Below are positions 40,695-50,129 of a stretch of DNA of 64,000 nucleotides, one piece after another. The DNA is taken from the NCBI GenBank assembly GCA_021773565.1, contig JAJFJZ010000025.1, positions 248,001-312,000 on the forward strand. Direction: 5' to 3'. Position 1 is the first letter of the stretch, and each line of letters begins with the position of its first letter. The DNA comes from Gammaproteobacteria bacterium (GTDB taxonomy: Bacteria; Pseudomonadota; Gammaproteobacteria; Pseudomonadales; Azotimanducaceae). The translations under genes and the position numbers were made by a program. The notes below the pieces were generated by a model that was given only the letters and a program-made list of their open reading frames with translations, did not search any database and was not told the DNA's origin.

Positions 40695-41310
40695 GAAACG
40701 TACTCTCTTATGTATATTACTGGCTTTGCTTCAGCCGTTTAGTTCCCACTTAAATGCGGACACAGTACTTGTATTAGGAGACAGTATCAGTGCTGCCTAT
40801 GGGATACAACGCGCAGAAGGCTGGGTGGCGTTACTTGAACAAAAGCTGGATAAACTCGACGACAATCACGTAGTAGTTAATGGCAGTATCAGTGGTGAGA
40901 CAACGGGTGGAGGCCTGGCGCGCCTGGGCACGATGCTGGTTTTACATAAACCTGACATCGTTATTCTTGAACTGGGAGGCAATGATGGCCTGCGTGGTTA
41001 TCCAATAGAGATTATTCAGGACAACATGAAACAGATGCTTGAGCTGATACAGAGTGTTGAAGCAAAAGTGCTCATTCTGGGTATGCGAATTCCGCCAAAC
41101 TACGGCACCCGATATACAGAAGCCTTCTACAATATTTACCAGAATTTACCGAAATCGCCCGAACACCACCTGATACCCTTTTTTATGGAAGGCATTGGTG
41201 ACCAGCCAGAATTGATGCAGGCAGACCAGGTACATCCAACCAGCCAGGCGCAGCCAATTCTGTTGTCCAGGGTGTGGAATGAACTGTCCAAAATGTTAGG
41301 CGTACAATAA
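40693..41310 (+). CDS. tesA: Multifunctional acyl-CoA thioesterase I / lysophospholipase TesA
   Basis: Periplasmic SGNH hydrolase acting on acyl-CoA, lysophospholipid and peptide-ester substrates. From ATG 40693 it is 205 aa. A signal peptide (about 1-22) is followed by block I LVLGDSISAAYG (nucleophile S31), block II glycine, block III GGNDGLRG, and block V DQVHPT with the catalytic Asp and His. The reading could extend upstream to 40588, but those residues are antisense to ybbA and precede the signal peptide, so the start at 40693 was chosen. Confidence 0.95.
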   Translation: MKRTLLCILLALLQPFSSHLNADTVLVLGDSISAAYGIQRAEGWVALLEQKLDKLDDNHVVVNGSISGETTGGGLARLGTMLVLHKPDIVILELGGNDGLRGYPIEIIQDNMKQMLELIQSVEAKVLILGMRIPPNYGTRYTEAFYNIYQNLPKSPEHHLIPFFMEGIGDQPELMQADQVHPTSQAQPILLSRVWNELSKMLGVQ

Positions 41311-41521
41311 TCAACAACCTTTCCAGTCAAACAGCGCTTCTGCAGACTGCACCATCCGGGAAGTACTCACGCTTGTCATAGCTGTGTTGCATTCCTTGCC
41401 AATATAGACAATATTACCTGCGAAACGCACCTTGCTGTTACAGGCGTGAGCAACTCTGTGAAAACGATAATTAATCAGAGCTTCCCTAATGTAGAAATAA
41501 TAATAATGAGGCAAGTGGAAA

Positions 41522-42211
41522 GTGGAACCGGGCACACGGCCTAAAATACAAACCAAACGTAACCTGATTTTGTCAGCAATGGAGCTGTTTGCCGATCAGG
41601 GCATAGATGCAGTTTCCATGCGCACCATAAACAATGCCGCGGGTACCAAAAACGCATCTGCCGTGCACTACCACTTTGGCAGCAAGCTCGGCATCATCGA
41701 AGCCATTATTCATTTTGTGCGCAAGGAGCTGGACAGCTCCAGGCTGGTAGCACTCAAAGCGCTGGAAAATAAAGCGGCTCAAGGCCAAAAACTCACTTGC
41801 CGGGAAATCATGTGGGCGGCCTACTCGCCCTACGCCCTGTTGTATACCAAACATGTATGGGGTAAACAGGCGGTCACTTTTTTAGCCAGGTGTCAATCAG
41901 ACCTCAGCCCGGAAATCCAGGATATTTTTAATCACGACCCCCAACAAATTGCTGTGCGCATTGACAACATGCTCGTTAAAGCACTCCCTGATCTACCGGA
42001 AAACACACGACGCGTCAGGGCGATGTATTTCTGGTTGTTGATGGTGCAGGGGTTCTCTGCATCCCAGGCGCTGGCAAACACTGCCTTTGGAGACATGCGA
42101 GCAGAATCCCAGGAACAAAGTTTACAACGCTTTTTCGATTACCTTCTCGGGGGTATGGAAGGCAGCTCAACGCCTAGCGGTCAGTTTTCTCTGGACGAGG
42201 GTAGTGTATAA
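41522..42211 (+). CDS. TetR-family transcriptional regulator
   Basis: A 229-aa protein with an N-terminal TetR helix-turn-helix (about residues 10-60; NLILSAMELFADQGIDAVSM, then SAVHYHFGSKLGIIEAII) and a helical ligand domain without an obvious subclass. It starts with GTG at 41522. The 211-nt gap from tesA holds no supported gene. It converges on trhO (16-nt gap), so no target is suggested by context. Confidence 0.85.
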   Translation: MEPGTRPKIQTKRNLILSAMELFADQGIDAVSMRTINNAAGTKNASAVHYHFGSKLGIIEAIIHFVRKELDSSRLVALKALENKAAQGQKLTCREIMWAAYSPYALLYTKHVWGKQAVTFLARCQSDLSPEIQDIFNHDPQQIAVRIDNMLVKALPDLPENTRRVRAMYFWLLMVQGFSASQALANTAFGDMRAESQEQSLQRFFDYLLGGMEGSSTPSGQFSLDEGSV

Positions 42212-42227
42212 GTCCAGCCAACTACCT

Positions 42228-43172
42228 TCAGGCTGAATCCCTGCTTCGGTTTTTTGAATACTGCGATACGCCAATGTGACGCTCACCCCGGGCTTTTGCC
42301 AACAACACCTGCTTTTGACGTTCAGCAAATGCATTTTTTTGTTTTTCACTCAAGGTGGAGTGACAATACCCACAACTCTCACCGGGAATATAGTGCTCGG
42401 ATTGTGTTTCAGCCCCCGTAAGCGGATGTCTGCAGGCGTGGCACTGAACGTACTGACCCTGTTCAAGATTTTTATTCACAGATACACGCTGATCAAAAAT
42501 AAAACACTCCCCTTGCCACAAGTTTTCGTCTGCAGATGCAGATTCCAGGTATTTGAGTATTCCACCGTCCAGTTGATATACCTGCTTAAACCCGTTTTCC
42601 AGCATGTAGGTTGAAGCTTTTTCACAACGAATACCGCCGGTGCAAAACATCGCAATTTTCGGGTGTTTTGCCGCATCCAGGTTCTCCTGAACAAACTCCG
42701 GGAACTCCCTAAAAGACGCGGTCTGTGGATTGACTGCGCCGGGGAAGTTGCCAATATCGATTTCATAATCGTTACGGGTATCGATAACGAGCACTTCCGG
42801 GTCTTCGAGCAGCGCATTCCACCTAGCAACATCCACGTGCTCGCCGGTTTGTGCACAAGGGTCCACTCCAGGCACCCCCAGCGCCACTATTTCGGGTTTC
42901 ACTTTAACCTTCATGCGGTGAAAAACCATGTTGCCCCGCTCCGCGCTGGAAAACTTTCCGGGCAATTTTTCAAAGCCGGGAATTTCCTTCAATCGGCCCA
43001 GCAATCGTTCCAGCTTTTTAAGGCTACCGCACAATGTTCCATTCAGGCCTTCCTCTGCTACGAGTATAGTTCCACGCAAATCCAGACCATCACAGAAAAC
43101 CTGTAACTGCTGAGCAAGTTGATTGGGGTCTGAAACGCGCGCAAATTTATAAAAGGCAAGCACGCTCTTCAT
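42228..43172 (-). CDS. trhO: tRNA uridine-34 hydroxylase TrhO (rhodanese-like, UPF0176)
   Basis: Forms 5-hydroxyuridine at tRNA wobble position 34. The 314-aa protein has an N-terminal UPF0176 domain (about 1-95; GTILVAEEGLNGTLCG), a rhodanese domain (about 120-220) with the active-site loop CTGGIRCEKA near residues 175-184, and a C-terminal cysteine-rich zinc-ribbon-like segment (CHACR, CGYCHS). Its ATG overlaps the bolA stop by 4 nt. Confidence 0.94.
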   Translation of the reverse strand: MKSVLAFYKFARVSDPNQLAQQLQVFCDGLDLRGTILVAEEGLNGTLCGSLKKLERLLGRLKEIPGFEKLPGKFSSAERGNMVFHRMKVKVKPEIVALGVPGVDPCAQTGEHVDVARWNALLEDPEVLVIDTRNDYEIDIGNFPGAVNPQTASFREFPEFVQENLDAAKHPKIAMFCTGGIRCEKASTYMLENGFKQVYQLDGGILKYLESASADENLWQGECFIFDQRVSVNKNLEQGQYVQCHACRHPLTGAETQSEHYIPGESCGYCHSTLSEKQKNAFAERQKQVLLAKARGERHIGVSQYSKNRSRDSA

Positions 43173-43492
43173 TTGCCACCCCCCTTACAATCCGGGGAAA
43201 CAGGCGTCTGCTGATTTCGCTTCGTCCACTGATCCAGGGTTAGAGTATGCAAAGCCAGGGCATGAATCTGGCCGTCAAGCTCCAGCTTCAGGCAATCATT
43301 CACAAGCCTGTGTCTCTGAATAAGCGAGCATCCTTCAAAGGCACTGCTAACCAGTGTCACCCTGAAATGGGACTCGGAACCAGGTGCAACGTTATGGTTG
43401 TTACTTTCGTTAATCACTTGCAAAAAATCAGGACTAAATGCCTGATCCAGTTTCATCCGGATATTTTCCTGCATGCTTGAAGAATTCGTCAT
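43169..43492 (-). CDS. bolA: BolA family protein
   Basis: A 107-aa protein with the class II KH-like fold of BolA: VINESNNHNVAPGSESHF, the RHR segment in IQRHRLVNDCL, and HALALHTLTLDQW. The C-terminal SPDCKGGG resembles the E. coli BolA tail, favouring BolA over IbaG. BolA works with monothiol glutaredoxins in iron-sulfur trafficking and in stress and morphology control. The start may be at the second Met (MQENIRMKL). Translationally coupled to trhO. Confidence 0.93.
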   Translation of the reverse strand: MTNSSSMQENIRMKLDQAFSPDFLQVINESNNHNVAPGSESHFRVTLVSSAFEGCSLIQRHRLVNDCLKLELDGQIHALALHTLTLDQWTKRNQQTPVSPDCKGGGK

Positions 43493-43598
43493 TATCTATC
43501 ACTGCACCGATTGTCCCGATCGCGAATTGTAAGCTTTTCACAGTTATCAAGGAAGATGGGGCGTGCTTGCAGCATATTTAGTGAATCTCAGGGCCAAA

Positions 43599-43607
43599 AA
43601 AATGTGA
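43599..43607 (+). promoter_or_regulatory. Candidate extended -10 promoter for yaaA
   Basis: TGTGATAAT resembles an extended -10 element (TGnTATAAT) about 50 nt upstream of the yaaA ATG. No good -35 accompanies it. The 163-nt bolA-yaaA gap must hold divergent promoters for both genes. Confidence 0.3.
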
Positions 43608-43655
43608 TAATGGACACTTAACCAACAAGCCAATATACCAGGACATCCAAACTTC

Positions 43656-44441
43656 ATGCTCGCTCTTATTTCTCCCGCAAAAACTCTGGATTTTGATTCT
43701 CCACTACGGACCAAAAAGCATTCACAGCCTCAATTTCTGGATGCATCAAGCAAACTCATCAGCACCCTGAGCGCAAAATCTTCCGGTCAAATTGCGAAAC
43801 TGATGCACATCAGTCCACAGCTTGCAGAGTTGAATCATCGGCGAATTTCCGAGTGGCAATTGCCCTTTACAACAAACAATGCCCGACCCGCTATCATGGC
43901 GTTTAAGGGTGATGTTTATCTTGGGCTGGAAGCATGGAATTTGTCCCAGCGCGATTTAAGCTGGGCGCAAAAACACTTGCGCATTTTATCCGGTTTGTAT
44001 GGAATTCTGCGGCCACTGGATCTCATGCAGGCTTACCGCCTGGAAATGGGCACAAAATTAAAGACAGGTTGTGCAAAAAATCTGTACCAGTTCTGGCAGG
44101 ACGAACTGGGCAAACACTTAAATGACACTCTGGTATCAAACGGGCACAAGGTTCTTGTAAACCTTGCGTCCCGGGAATATTTTCAGGCCATCGACCCGAA
44201 TCTGATATCCAGCAAAATTGTCACACCTACCTTTCTTGATCTAAAAAACGGTGAATACAGGTTTTTGAGTTTCTTTGCAAAAAAAGCCCGTGGTTGTATG
44301 ACGCGGTATATCATCGAAAATCGAATCACCACCCTAAAAGCCCTCAGGCAATTTAATATCGAGGGCTACCGTTATTGTGAAAAACGTAGCAACGGCAACG
44401 AATGGGTATTTATCCGGGACACGCAGGCATCCGCCAGTTAG
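43656..44441 (+). CDS. yaaA: Peroxide stress protein YaaA
   Basis: The 261-aa protein has the diagnostic N-terminus MLALISPAKTLDFDSP, then LMHISPQLAELNHRR, MAFKGDVYLGLEA and the basic C-terminal FFAKKARGCMTRYI. In E. coli YaaA lowers free intracellular iron during hydrogen peroxide stress and is OxyR-controlled; it binds DNA. Its stop codon overlaps the stop of the convergent TerC-family gene. Confidence 0.95.
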   Translation: MLALISPAKTLDFDSPLRTKKHSQPQFLDASSKLISTLSAKSSGQIAKLMHISPQLAELNHRRISEWQLPFTTNNARPAIMAFKGDVYLGLEAWNLSQRDLSWAQKHLRILSGLYGILRPLDLMQAYRLEMGTKLKTGCAKNLYQFWQDELGKHLNDTLVSNGHKVLVNLASREYFQAIDPNLISSKIVTPTFLDLKNGEYRFLSFFAKKARGCMTRYIIENRITTLKALRQFNIEGYRYCEKRSNGNEWVFIRDTQASAS

Positions 44442-45211
44442 TCTGTTTCCGCACCGCGCAATGGAATAAAATCCCCCAGCTGGGCCTTGCGTAGTTTCAT
44501 CGGACGGTTTTTACCTCGCACTTTAACGTTTAACATCTCCACGGCAAATGAAAATGCCATGGCAAAATATATGTAACCTTTCGGTATATGCGCATCCAGT
44601 GACTCACCCATGAGCGCGAGGCCAATTAACATCAAAAAGCTCAGGGCCAGCATTTTAACCGTGGGGTGTTGTTCTACAAACCTGCTGATGGGTCGGGCTG
44701 CAAACATCATCATCAACACAGAAATAACGATAGCTATCACCATGACTTCAATCTGATCTACCAGACCAATTGCTGTTATGACGGAGTCCAGTGAAAAAAC
44801 AATATCAATTACAGCAATCTGGACGAGTGTTGACACGAAGGCAGACCCACCGGCGCGAATTTCCATCGGCGGCTCCCCTTCTATGGAGTCATGCACTTCG
44901 CGCGTAGACTTTCCGAGCAGAAACAGGCCCCCGCCCAGCAAAATCAGGTCTCTGCTGGACATGCCTTTCCCCAGAAAAGTAAACAGGTCATCACTAAGGC
45001 CCATTAACCAGGACAGGGAAAGTAATAGACCAATACGCATCATCATGGCCAGGCCGAGGCCAATAGTCCGCGCTCTGGATCTCTGCTGTTGCGGCAGTCG
45101 ATTGGTGAGTATCGAGATAAATATGATATTGTCGATGCCCAGTACAATTTCAAGAGCAACCAGCGTAACTAGTGCCAGCCAGGCGCCTGGGTCACTGAAT
45201 ATTTCAATCAT
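44438..45211 (-). CDS. TerC-family integral membrane protein (YgdQ-like)
   Basis: From ATG 45211 the product is 257 aa, starting MIEIFSDPGAW as in YgdQ-type proteins; a longer reading to 45301 adds 30 unlike residues. There are about seven membrane helices and the two TerC signature repeats EIVLGIDNIIF and DIVFSLDSVITA, whose acidic residues are thought to handle metal ions (manganese in characterised TerC proteins). No CBS domains follow. Its TAA and the yaaA TAG overlap by 2 nt. Confidence 0.9.
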   Translation of the reverse strand: MIEIFSDPGAWLALVTLVALEIVLGIDNIIFISILTNRLPQQQRSRARTIGLGLAMMMRIGLLLSLSWLMGLSDDLFTFLGKGMSSRDLILLGGGLFLLGKSTREVHDSIEGEPPMEIRAGGSAFVSTLVQIAVIDIVFSLDSVITAIGLVDQIEVMVIAIVISVLMMMFAARPISRFVEQHPTVKMLALSFLMLIGLALMGESLDAHIPKGYIYFAMAFSFAVEMLNVKVRGKNRPMKLRKAQLGDFIPLRGAETD

Positions 45212-45319
45212 GATGACGCAAATCTCGCAGTGTAAAATGTTATCATACCGCTTGCTCTTGCCTCTTAGATAGCGGGCGATCAACATGGACAGCAGGCACA
45301 TATTTTAATTGGACTTTGT

Positions 45320-45628
45320 ATGAACGAAACCGACACACAAAAAATTGAAGCGGCTGTTTTTCGCCGCCTGCTCGCACACCTTGACGCACATAAGGAGGTA
45401 CAGAATATTGACCTTATGAATCTCTCGGGATTTTGTAGAAACTGTCTTTCCAAGTGGTACACCGCGGCGGCGGCAGAGCTGGGCCAGGAAATTGATTACG
45501 AAACAAGCAGGTCTCTGGTTTATGGGATGCCTTACAAGGAGTGGAAAGCCAGGTACCAGGGCGAGGCAAGTGCAGAACAACTGGTTCAGTTTAATAAATC
45601 CCGCGCAGATACCGAAGAGCTTCCGTAG
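45320..45628 (+). CDS. DUF1244 family protein
   Basis: A 102-aa protein with the DUF1244 core: AAVFRRLLAHLDAHKEVQNIDLMNLSGFCRNCLSKWY followed by DYETSRSLVYGMPYKEWK (given here in parts: FRRLLAHLD, NLSGFCRNCLSKW, YGMPYKEWK). The FCRNC cysteine pair is typical. No function is established for the family. It lies 8 nt upstream of the ABC ATPase gene on the same strand and may be co-transcribed with it. Confidence 0.88.
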   Translation: MNETDTQKIEAAVFRRLLAHLDAHKEVQNIDLMNLSGFCRNCLSKWYTAAAAELGQEIDYETSRSLVYGMPYKEWKARYQGEASAEQLVQFNKSRADTEELP

Positions 45629-45636
45629 ACATAAAT

Positions 45637-46581
45637 ATGCATGCTTCCAGGGCAATGCCCGATGCGTCCGCGGCGGTCGAGTTTAGCGGTGTCTGTAAAT
45701 ACTTTGACCGAAACCCTGCTGTGGACAATCTGAATGTACAAATACCCACAGGGTGCATATACGGGTATCTGGGACCAAATGGTGCTGGCAAGACTACCAG
45801 CCTTCGCATGATGACCGGAATTCTCCAGCCTGACGCCGGAAGCGTGCAGGTGCTGGGTAACACAAATCCTGCACTGGTCAAAAGTAGCATAGGTTATTTG
45901 CCCGAGGAAAAAGGCCTGTACAAAAAAATGCGCCTTATCGATCTGGTGGTGTATTTCGCACGCCTGAAAAGTTTGTCGCGCAATGACGCCAGACACAAGG
46001 CGCAGGATATGCTGCAAAAATTTGGTCTTGCAGATCGGGCCATGGACAAATGTGAAACTTTATCCAAGGGTCTCGGCCAGAAAGTGCAAATAATTGCTAC
46101 CCTCATCCACGAGCCAGAACTGATTGTGCTGGATGAACCTTTCTCTGGACTCGATCCGGTAAATGTAGAACTGGTGCGAAACACTATTCTGGAACTAAAA
46201 GAGAAACACCACACGGTAATTTTATCGACGCACGTGATGGAGCAGGCCGAGCAGATTTGCGATGCAATCTTGCTCATCAACAAAGGCAAACAGGTACTAA
46301 GCGGCCCGCTTTCCGAAATTCGTGGCAAGCAGACTCGTAACATAAGCATCGATTACGATGGCGACGGGAGCATTTTGCGTAACATCCCCGGAGTAGAGCG
46401 CATTAACGATGCTGGTAAACACGCAGAGCTTACCCTGATGCCAGGGACCAGTAGTCAGGATGTGCTCAAATTGTTGAGCGATGTTTTGTACATCAGGCGC
46501 TTTGATACCAGCGAAACAAGCCTGCATGACATTTTCATCCAGGCTATAGAGTCAGAAACAGAGTCAGAAACCAATGACTAA
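45637..46581 (+). CDS. ABC transporter ATP-binding protein, NatA-like
   Basis: The 314-aa ATPase has Walker A GPNGAGKTTS, a Q-loop near IGYLPEEKGLY, signature LSKGLGQKVQ, Walker B LIVLDEPFSGLDPVN and an H-loop STHVME. The C-terminal extension is typical of NatA/DrrA-type exporters. A second ATG at 45655 is a possible start. It overlaps the downstream permease gene by 8 nt, so the two form one transporter. Sodium or drug export is the common family role; the substrate here is not known. Confidence 0.92.
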   Translation: MHASRAMPDASAAVEFSGVCKYFDRNPAVDNLNVQIPTGCIYGYLGPNGAGKTTSLRMMTGILQPDAGSVQVLGNTNPALVKSSIGYLPEEKGLYKKMRLIDLVVYFARLKSLSRNDARHKAQDMLQKFGLADRAMDKCETLSKGLGQKVQIIATLIHEPELIVLDEPFSGLDPVNVELVRNTILELKEKHHTVILSTHVMEQAEQICDAILLINKGKQVLSGPLSEIRGKQTRNISIDYDGDGSILRNIPGVERINDAGKHAELTLMPGTSSQDVLKLLSDVLYIRRFDTSETSLHDIFIQAIESETESETND

Positions 46582-48115
46582 TGCACTGCTAATCGCCCAG
46601 CGTGAATATCTTGAAAATGTGAAGACGCGGGGGTTCTGGCTTAGTATTTTACTCATGCCGGTGCTTGTTGCACTGTTGACCACGGTAAGTTTATTGTTAA
46701 GCGAATCCAGCGCTCCCGTGCAATACACGGTAGTGGATAATTCCTCCTGGGTGCTTGAAGCCGTGCAAAAAAAACTGCTCAGAAGTGATGTGCAGACTGT
46801 ACTGGAAAGCAGCATCCTGCCATCCGCAAAAACTGAAGCCGATCAGGCTACTTTGACACTTCTGCAACAGGTTCGCATGCAAACCAGTGGTCCGGATTCG
46901 CAAAAAAGCGATACCGATCTATTTGTCGATGATGTAATACAACTGCTCTACACGCTAAACCGTGAACATGCATCTATTACCGACGCACCCACTTTGCTGG
47001 AGCAGTTTGTAGCATGGTGGCAGGAACATCCTGATCAGGTACTTGAAATTGTGCCCAATGCCAGCTTTGCTCGCTATAAATACCTTGAACTGGCAAACCC
47101 TTCGGTTCAACAACTCAATGAACTGATTAAAAAAGAACAGTTGCTGGGTTACTTTCTTATACCCGAAGATCCGATGAGCAGCACAGAAGGCGCAGTTTAC
47201 GTTACCAAAAACCTGACAAACCGGGACCTGCAAATGTGGTTTGCAGGCGTCGTCACCACCGTCGTGCAAACACAACGGATACGGGAAGAATCGATTGCAC
47301 CCCAAGTGGCCCGTTGGATACAGCAGACGGTAAATTTTGACACCCAGGTAATTTCTGAAACAGGATCGCTGGAATCTGCAGAAGTAGGCGACACGCTTCA
47401 GCAGTGGGTGCCTGTGGTTTTCGTGTATTTGCTGTGGATATCCATTTTTGCGATAACGCAGATGTTGCTCACCAATACCATCGAGGAGAAATCCAACAAG
47501 CTTATTGAAGTGCTCCTGTCTTCCGTGTCGGCAAGAGAATTAATGGCAGGCAAAATATTGGGTATTGCCGCTACAGGGCTTACCATAGTGGCATGCTGGC
47601 TTTCCGCTGTTCTTGTACTAATTCTGGCTCTGCCGGTATTACTGGGCGCGCCCCTGCCTCTGGATCTTGCATCCCTTGTGAGCAATCCTTTTTACCTGGC
47701 TTCGTTTACCGTGTACTTCGTTTTGGGGTACCTGTTTTATGCTGCTCTATTGTGTGGCGTGGGATCACTTTGTGATACGTTAAAGGAAGCACAAAACCTG
47801 ATAATGCCCGTGCAACTCATTCTGTTCATCCCGCTTCTGGTGATGATTCCGATAGGCAAGGATCCCAATGGAACGCTGGCTATTGTAATGTCATGGATTC
47901 CTCCATTTACTCCATTCGCCATGATGAACAGGGCGGCTTTTCCTCCCGGACCGCTAACTTACCTGTTTACAACACTGCTAATGCTTGTTTCTATTTATGC
48001 GGCACTTCGGTTGGCAGGACGTATTTTTGAAAGAGGTATACTTATGACTGGTAAAGCTCCAAAACTGACACAGCTACTGCGATTTATTCGCCATGGCGAC
48101 ACACCGCACAACTAA
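46574..48115 (+). CDS. ABC-2 type transporter permease, NatB-like
   Basis: The 513-aa protein has one N-terminal membrane helix (about residues 20-42), a large extracytoplasmic domain (about 45-275), and five or six C-terminal helices (about 280-500) with NTIEEKSNKLIEVLLSSVS, the cytoplasmic loop characteristic of NatB-like ABC-2 permeases. It pairs with the overlapping ATPase gene. A 47-nt gap separates it from lepB. Confidence 0.9.
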   Translation: MTNALLIAQREYLENVKTRGFWLSILLMPVLVALLTTVSLLLSESSAPVQYTVVDNSSWVLEAVQKKLLRSDVQTVLESSILPSAKTEADQATLTLLQQVRMQTSGPDSQKSDTDLFVDDVIQLLYTLNREHASITDAPTLLEQFVAWWQEHPDQVLEIVPNASFARYKYLELANPSVQQLNELIKKEQLLGYFLIPEDPMSSTEGAVYVTKNLTNRDLQMWFAGVVTTVVQTQRIREESIAPQVARWIQQTVNFDTQVISETGSLESAEVGDTLQQWVPVVFVYLLWISIFAITQMLLTNTIEEKSNKLIEVLLSSVSARELMAGKILGIAATGLTIVACWLSAVLVLILALPVLLGAPLPLDLASLVSNPFYLASFTVYFVLGYLFYAALLCGVGSLCDTLKEAQNLIMPVQLILFIPLLVMIPIGKDPNGTLAIVMSWIPPFTPFAMMNRAAFPPGPLTYLFTTLLMLVSIYAALRLAGRIFERGILMTGKAPKLTQLLRFIRHGDTPHN

Positions 48116-48162
48116 TGCAGTTCAACGGTGTCAAATATTTACAAATAGGCTAAATTAGCAGT

Positions 48163-48864
48163 ATGACTACAGACAATTACACAAAGTTACGGGCCTTCTG
48201 GAAAGAGTGGCGTTTTTTCTTTCTGTTTATCGCACTCATGCTGGTATTCAGGTCAGCTGTCGCCGACTGGAATCATGTTCCTTCGGGCAGTATGAAACCC
48301 TCAATTCTCATTGGCGATCGCGTTGTAGTAAACAAAATTGCTTATGATCTGCGCGTTCCATTCACCATGACACGCATCAACCGGTGGAGTAATCCCAAGC
48401 GTGGAGAAATTGTCACCTTTCCCTCACCTAAAGATGAGCGCCTGTTCATAAAACGTGTGATTGGTACGCCCGGTGATACGGTTGAACTTAGAAGAAACAA
48501 ACTGATTGTAAATGGTAAAGCTGCCCGTTATAAACCGCTTACTGAGGCGGAAATAGCAGAGATTGACCTGCCAAACAAAAAACAGTATCGCTTCTATCAT
48601 GAAATACTCGAAGATCACTCAAATATCGTCATGCTGATTCCTTCACGTTTCAATCCTGCCAACCAGTCCTTTCCCAAGATCACGGTACCCGAAGATTCCT
48701 ATCTGGTACTGGGCGATAACCGGGACAATAGTGGAGATTTTCGCGTGATAGGCTGGGTTGACCGTGAACGCATACTTGGCAGAGCGCACGCAGTGGCATT
48801 CTCGGTAGATTACGATAACTATTATATGCCGCGTACCGACCGTTTTTTTCGCGCTCTGCCATAA
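48163..48864 (+). CDS. lepB: Signal peptidase I
   Basis: Removes signal peptides from exported proteins. The 233-aa protein has a single N-terminal anchor (about residues 16-33), Box B PSGSMKPSI with nucleophile S43, Box D IKRVIGTPGD with general base K97, and Box E GDNRDNSGDFR. It is shorter than E. coli LepB (324 aa) and has one rather than two membrane spans. It is not in the usual lepA-lepB-rnc-era context, so another copy may exist elsewhere. Confidence 0.94.
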   Translation: MTTDNYTKLRAFWKEWRFFFLFIALMLVFRSAVADWNHVPSGSMKPSILIGDRVVVNKIAYDLRVPFTMTRINRWSNPKRGEIVTFPSPKDERLFIKRVIGTPGDTVELRRNKLIVNGKAARYKPLTEAEIAEIDLPNKKQYRFYHEILEDHSNIVMLIPSRFNPANQSFPKITVPEDSYLVLGDNRDNSGDFRVIGWVDRERILGRAHAVAFSVDYDNYYMPRTDRFFRALP

Positions 48865-48909
48865 CGACCTGACAAAGGACCATTCAGCTAAACCTGAAGC
48901 CGGGTCAAA

Positions 48910-49152
48910 TTATCCGGAGTTGTCAGATCGGTCTTTTCCCCGTTGCCGGGCCTGAATAAATTTAAACGACACTACTCCCGCAAAGGCCGCGATAATTACG
49001 AGGAATACCAAAAGAAAACTGGAGGTCACAAAACTCCACAGCTCTCTTTTGTCAAAATCCAGAACATCGGAAAGGTACCAGACAGATAACGCAACCAGAA
49101 CGCTTATTATCACGATTCTACGGCTTAATTTAGCCTGACGATCGAGTGCCAT
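48910..49152 (-). CDS. Small two-span membrane protein, unknown function
   Basis: An 80-aa reading with an AAAGG ribosome site ahead of ATG 49152. It has a basic N-terminus, two hydrophobic segments (about 12-30 and 42-63) and a charged, basic C-terminus. I do not recognise a family. It lies between lepB (convergent) and the FKBP gene (same strand, upstream by 30 nt), so it may be the second gene of that transcript. Confidence 0.55.
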   Translation of the reverse strand: MALDRQAKLSRRIVIISVLVALSVWYLSDVLDFDKRELWSFVTSSFLLVFLVIIAAFAGVVSFKFIQARQRGKDRSDNSG

Positions 49153-49182
49153 AGACTGATACCTTTCGCGTTAGCCTGTTAG

Positions 49183-49941
49183 TTACTCCTGGGCAACAAT
49201 TTCAAGTAGTTCTACTTCAAAGACCAGCGTGGCACCCGGGCCTATTAATCCACCAGCACCCTGGTCGCCATAAGCGAGATCAGCGGGGATAAACAATCGC
49301 CACTTTGAACCAACCGACATTAACTGCAAGGCTTCAACCCAACCCTGAATCACTCCGTTAACCGGAAAAGTCGCCGGTTGGCCCCGTTCAACAGAGCTGT
49401 CAAACACGGTGCCGTCGATGAGAGTGCCATGGTAGTGTGTACGCACCTGATCGGTGGCCACAGGTTTCGGGCCGTCACCCGCAACCATGACTTCGTACAA
49501 CATTCCTGATTCCAGGCTTACTACATTTTCCCGCGCGGCAACTTCGGCTAAAAATTTACGTCCTTCTTCCATAATTTTCTCGTTGGCCTGATTTTGTTTT
49601 TCCAGGCTGGCAGTTTGAAAGGCTTCGAAAGCTAACTTGAGTTCGTCTTCTGAGACCTGTTTCTCAATTCCTGAGAGGCTATCTTTTGCACCCAGCAAGA
49701 AGGCATCGTAGTTAAGCATATCTGCCTGCTGGCTCTTGATGTTGTCGCCCAGACCATAACCCATGCCATAACTGGCTTTCGAGATGTCATCAGTTAACAC
49801 GGACGTTTGGCTGGACTCCCCTGTTTCACCTGTATCTGATTCAGGCGGGGTACAGCCCGATATAAGGAATAAAGTGGCAATAAGAGCCGCTGCTATGCCA
49901 AACTTGGGTTGAATGTTGCGCGTATGTGAAGATTTGGACAT
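49183..49941 (-). CDS. FKBP-type peptidyl-prolyl isomerase lipoprotein
   Basis: From ATG 49941 the 252-aa protein starts with a lipoprotein signal peptide (lipobox LISGC, C30). An N-terminal FkpA/Mip-like dimerisation helix domain (about 55-140; SYGMGYGLGDNI) and a C-terminal FKBP domain (about 150-250; VRTHYHGTLIDGTVFDSS, GVIQGWVEALQLM, IPADLAYGDQGAG) follow. It should act as a periplasmic folding catalyst. A start at 49974 would place 11 extra residues before the signal peptide. It is divergent from prc. Confidence 0.92.
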   Translation of the reverse strand: MSKSSHTRNIQPKFGIAAALIATLFLISGCTPPESDTGETGESSQTSVLTDDISKASYGMGYGLGDNIKSQQADMLNYDAFLLGAKDSLSGIEKQVSEDELKLAFEAFQTASLEKQNQANEKIMEEGRKFLAEVAARENVVSLESGMLYEVMVAGDGPKPVATDQVRTHYHGTLIDGTVFDSSVERGQPATFPVNGVIQGWVEALQLMSVGSKWRLFIPADLAYGDQGAGGLIGPGATLVFEVELLEIVAQE

Positions 49942-50129
49942 TTCTGCCACTTGCGAAGCTACTAAATTGTACATATGTTTACCTTGAACAGATTACATTA
50001 ATCTCACACGAGCCCGTATAGTATGGGATAAGCTAACGATACTCGGATTCAACCGGTTTCGTCCTTACGAAACCTTTGTAAGAATTGAGCGTCAGATTAT
50101 ACGGATGTCACAGAAATTGGATAATAAAT

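Noticed and set aside
41311-41556. 81-codon minus-strand reading between tesA and the TetR gene
   Set aside because: It overlaps the 5' end of the TetR gene, has no recognisable domain, and no ribosome site was seen. The region is more likely the TetR promoter.
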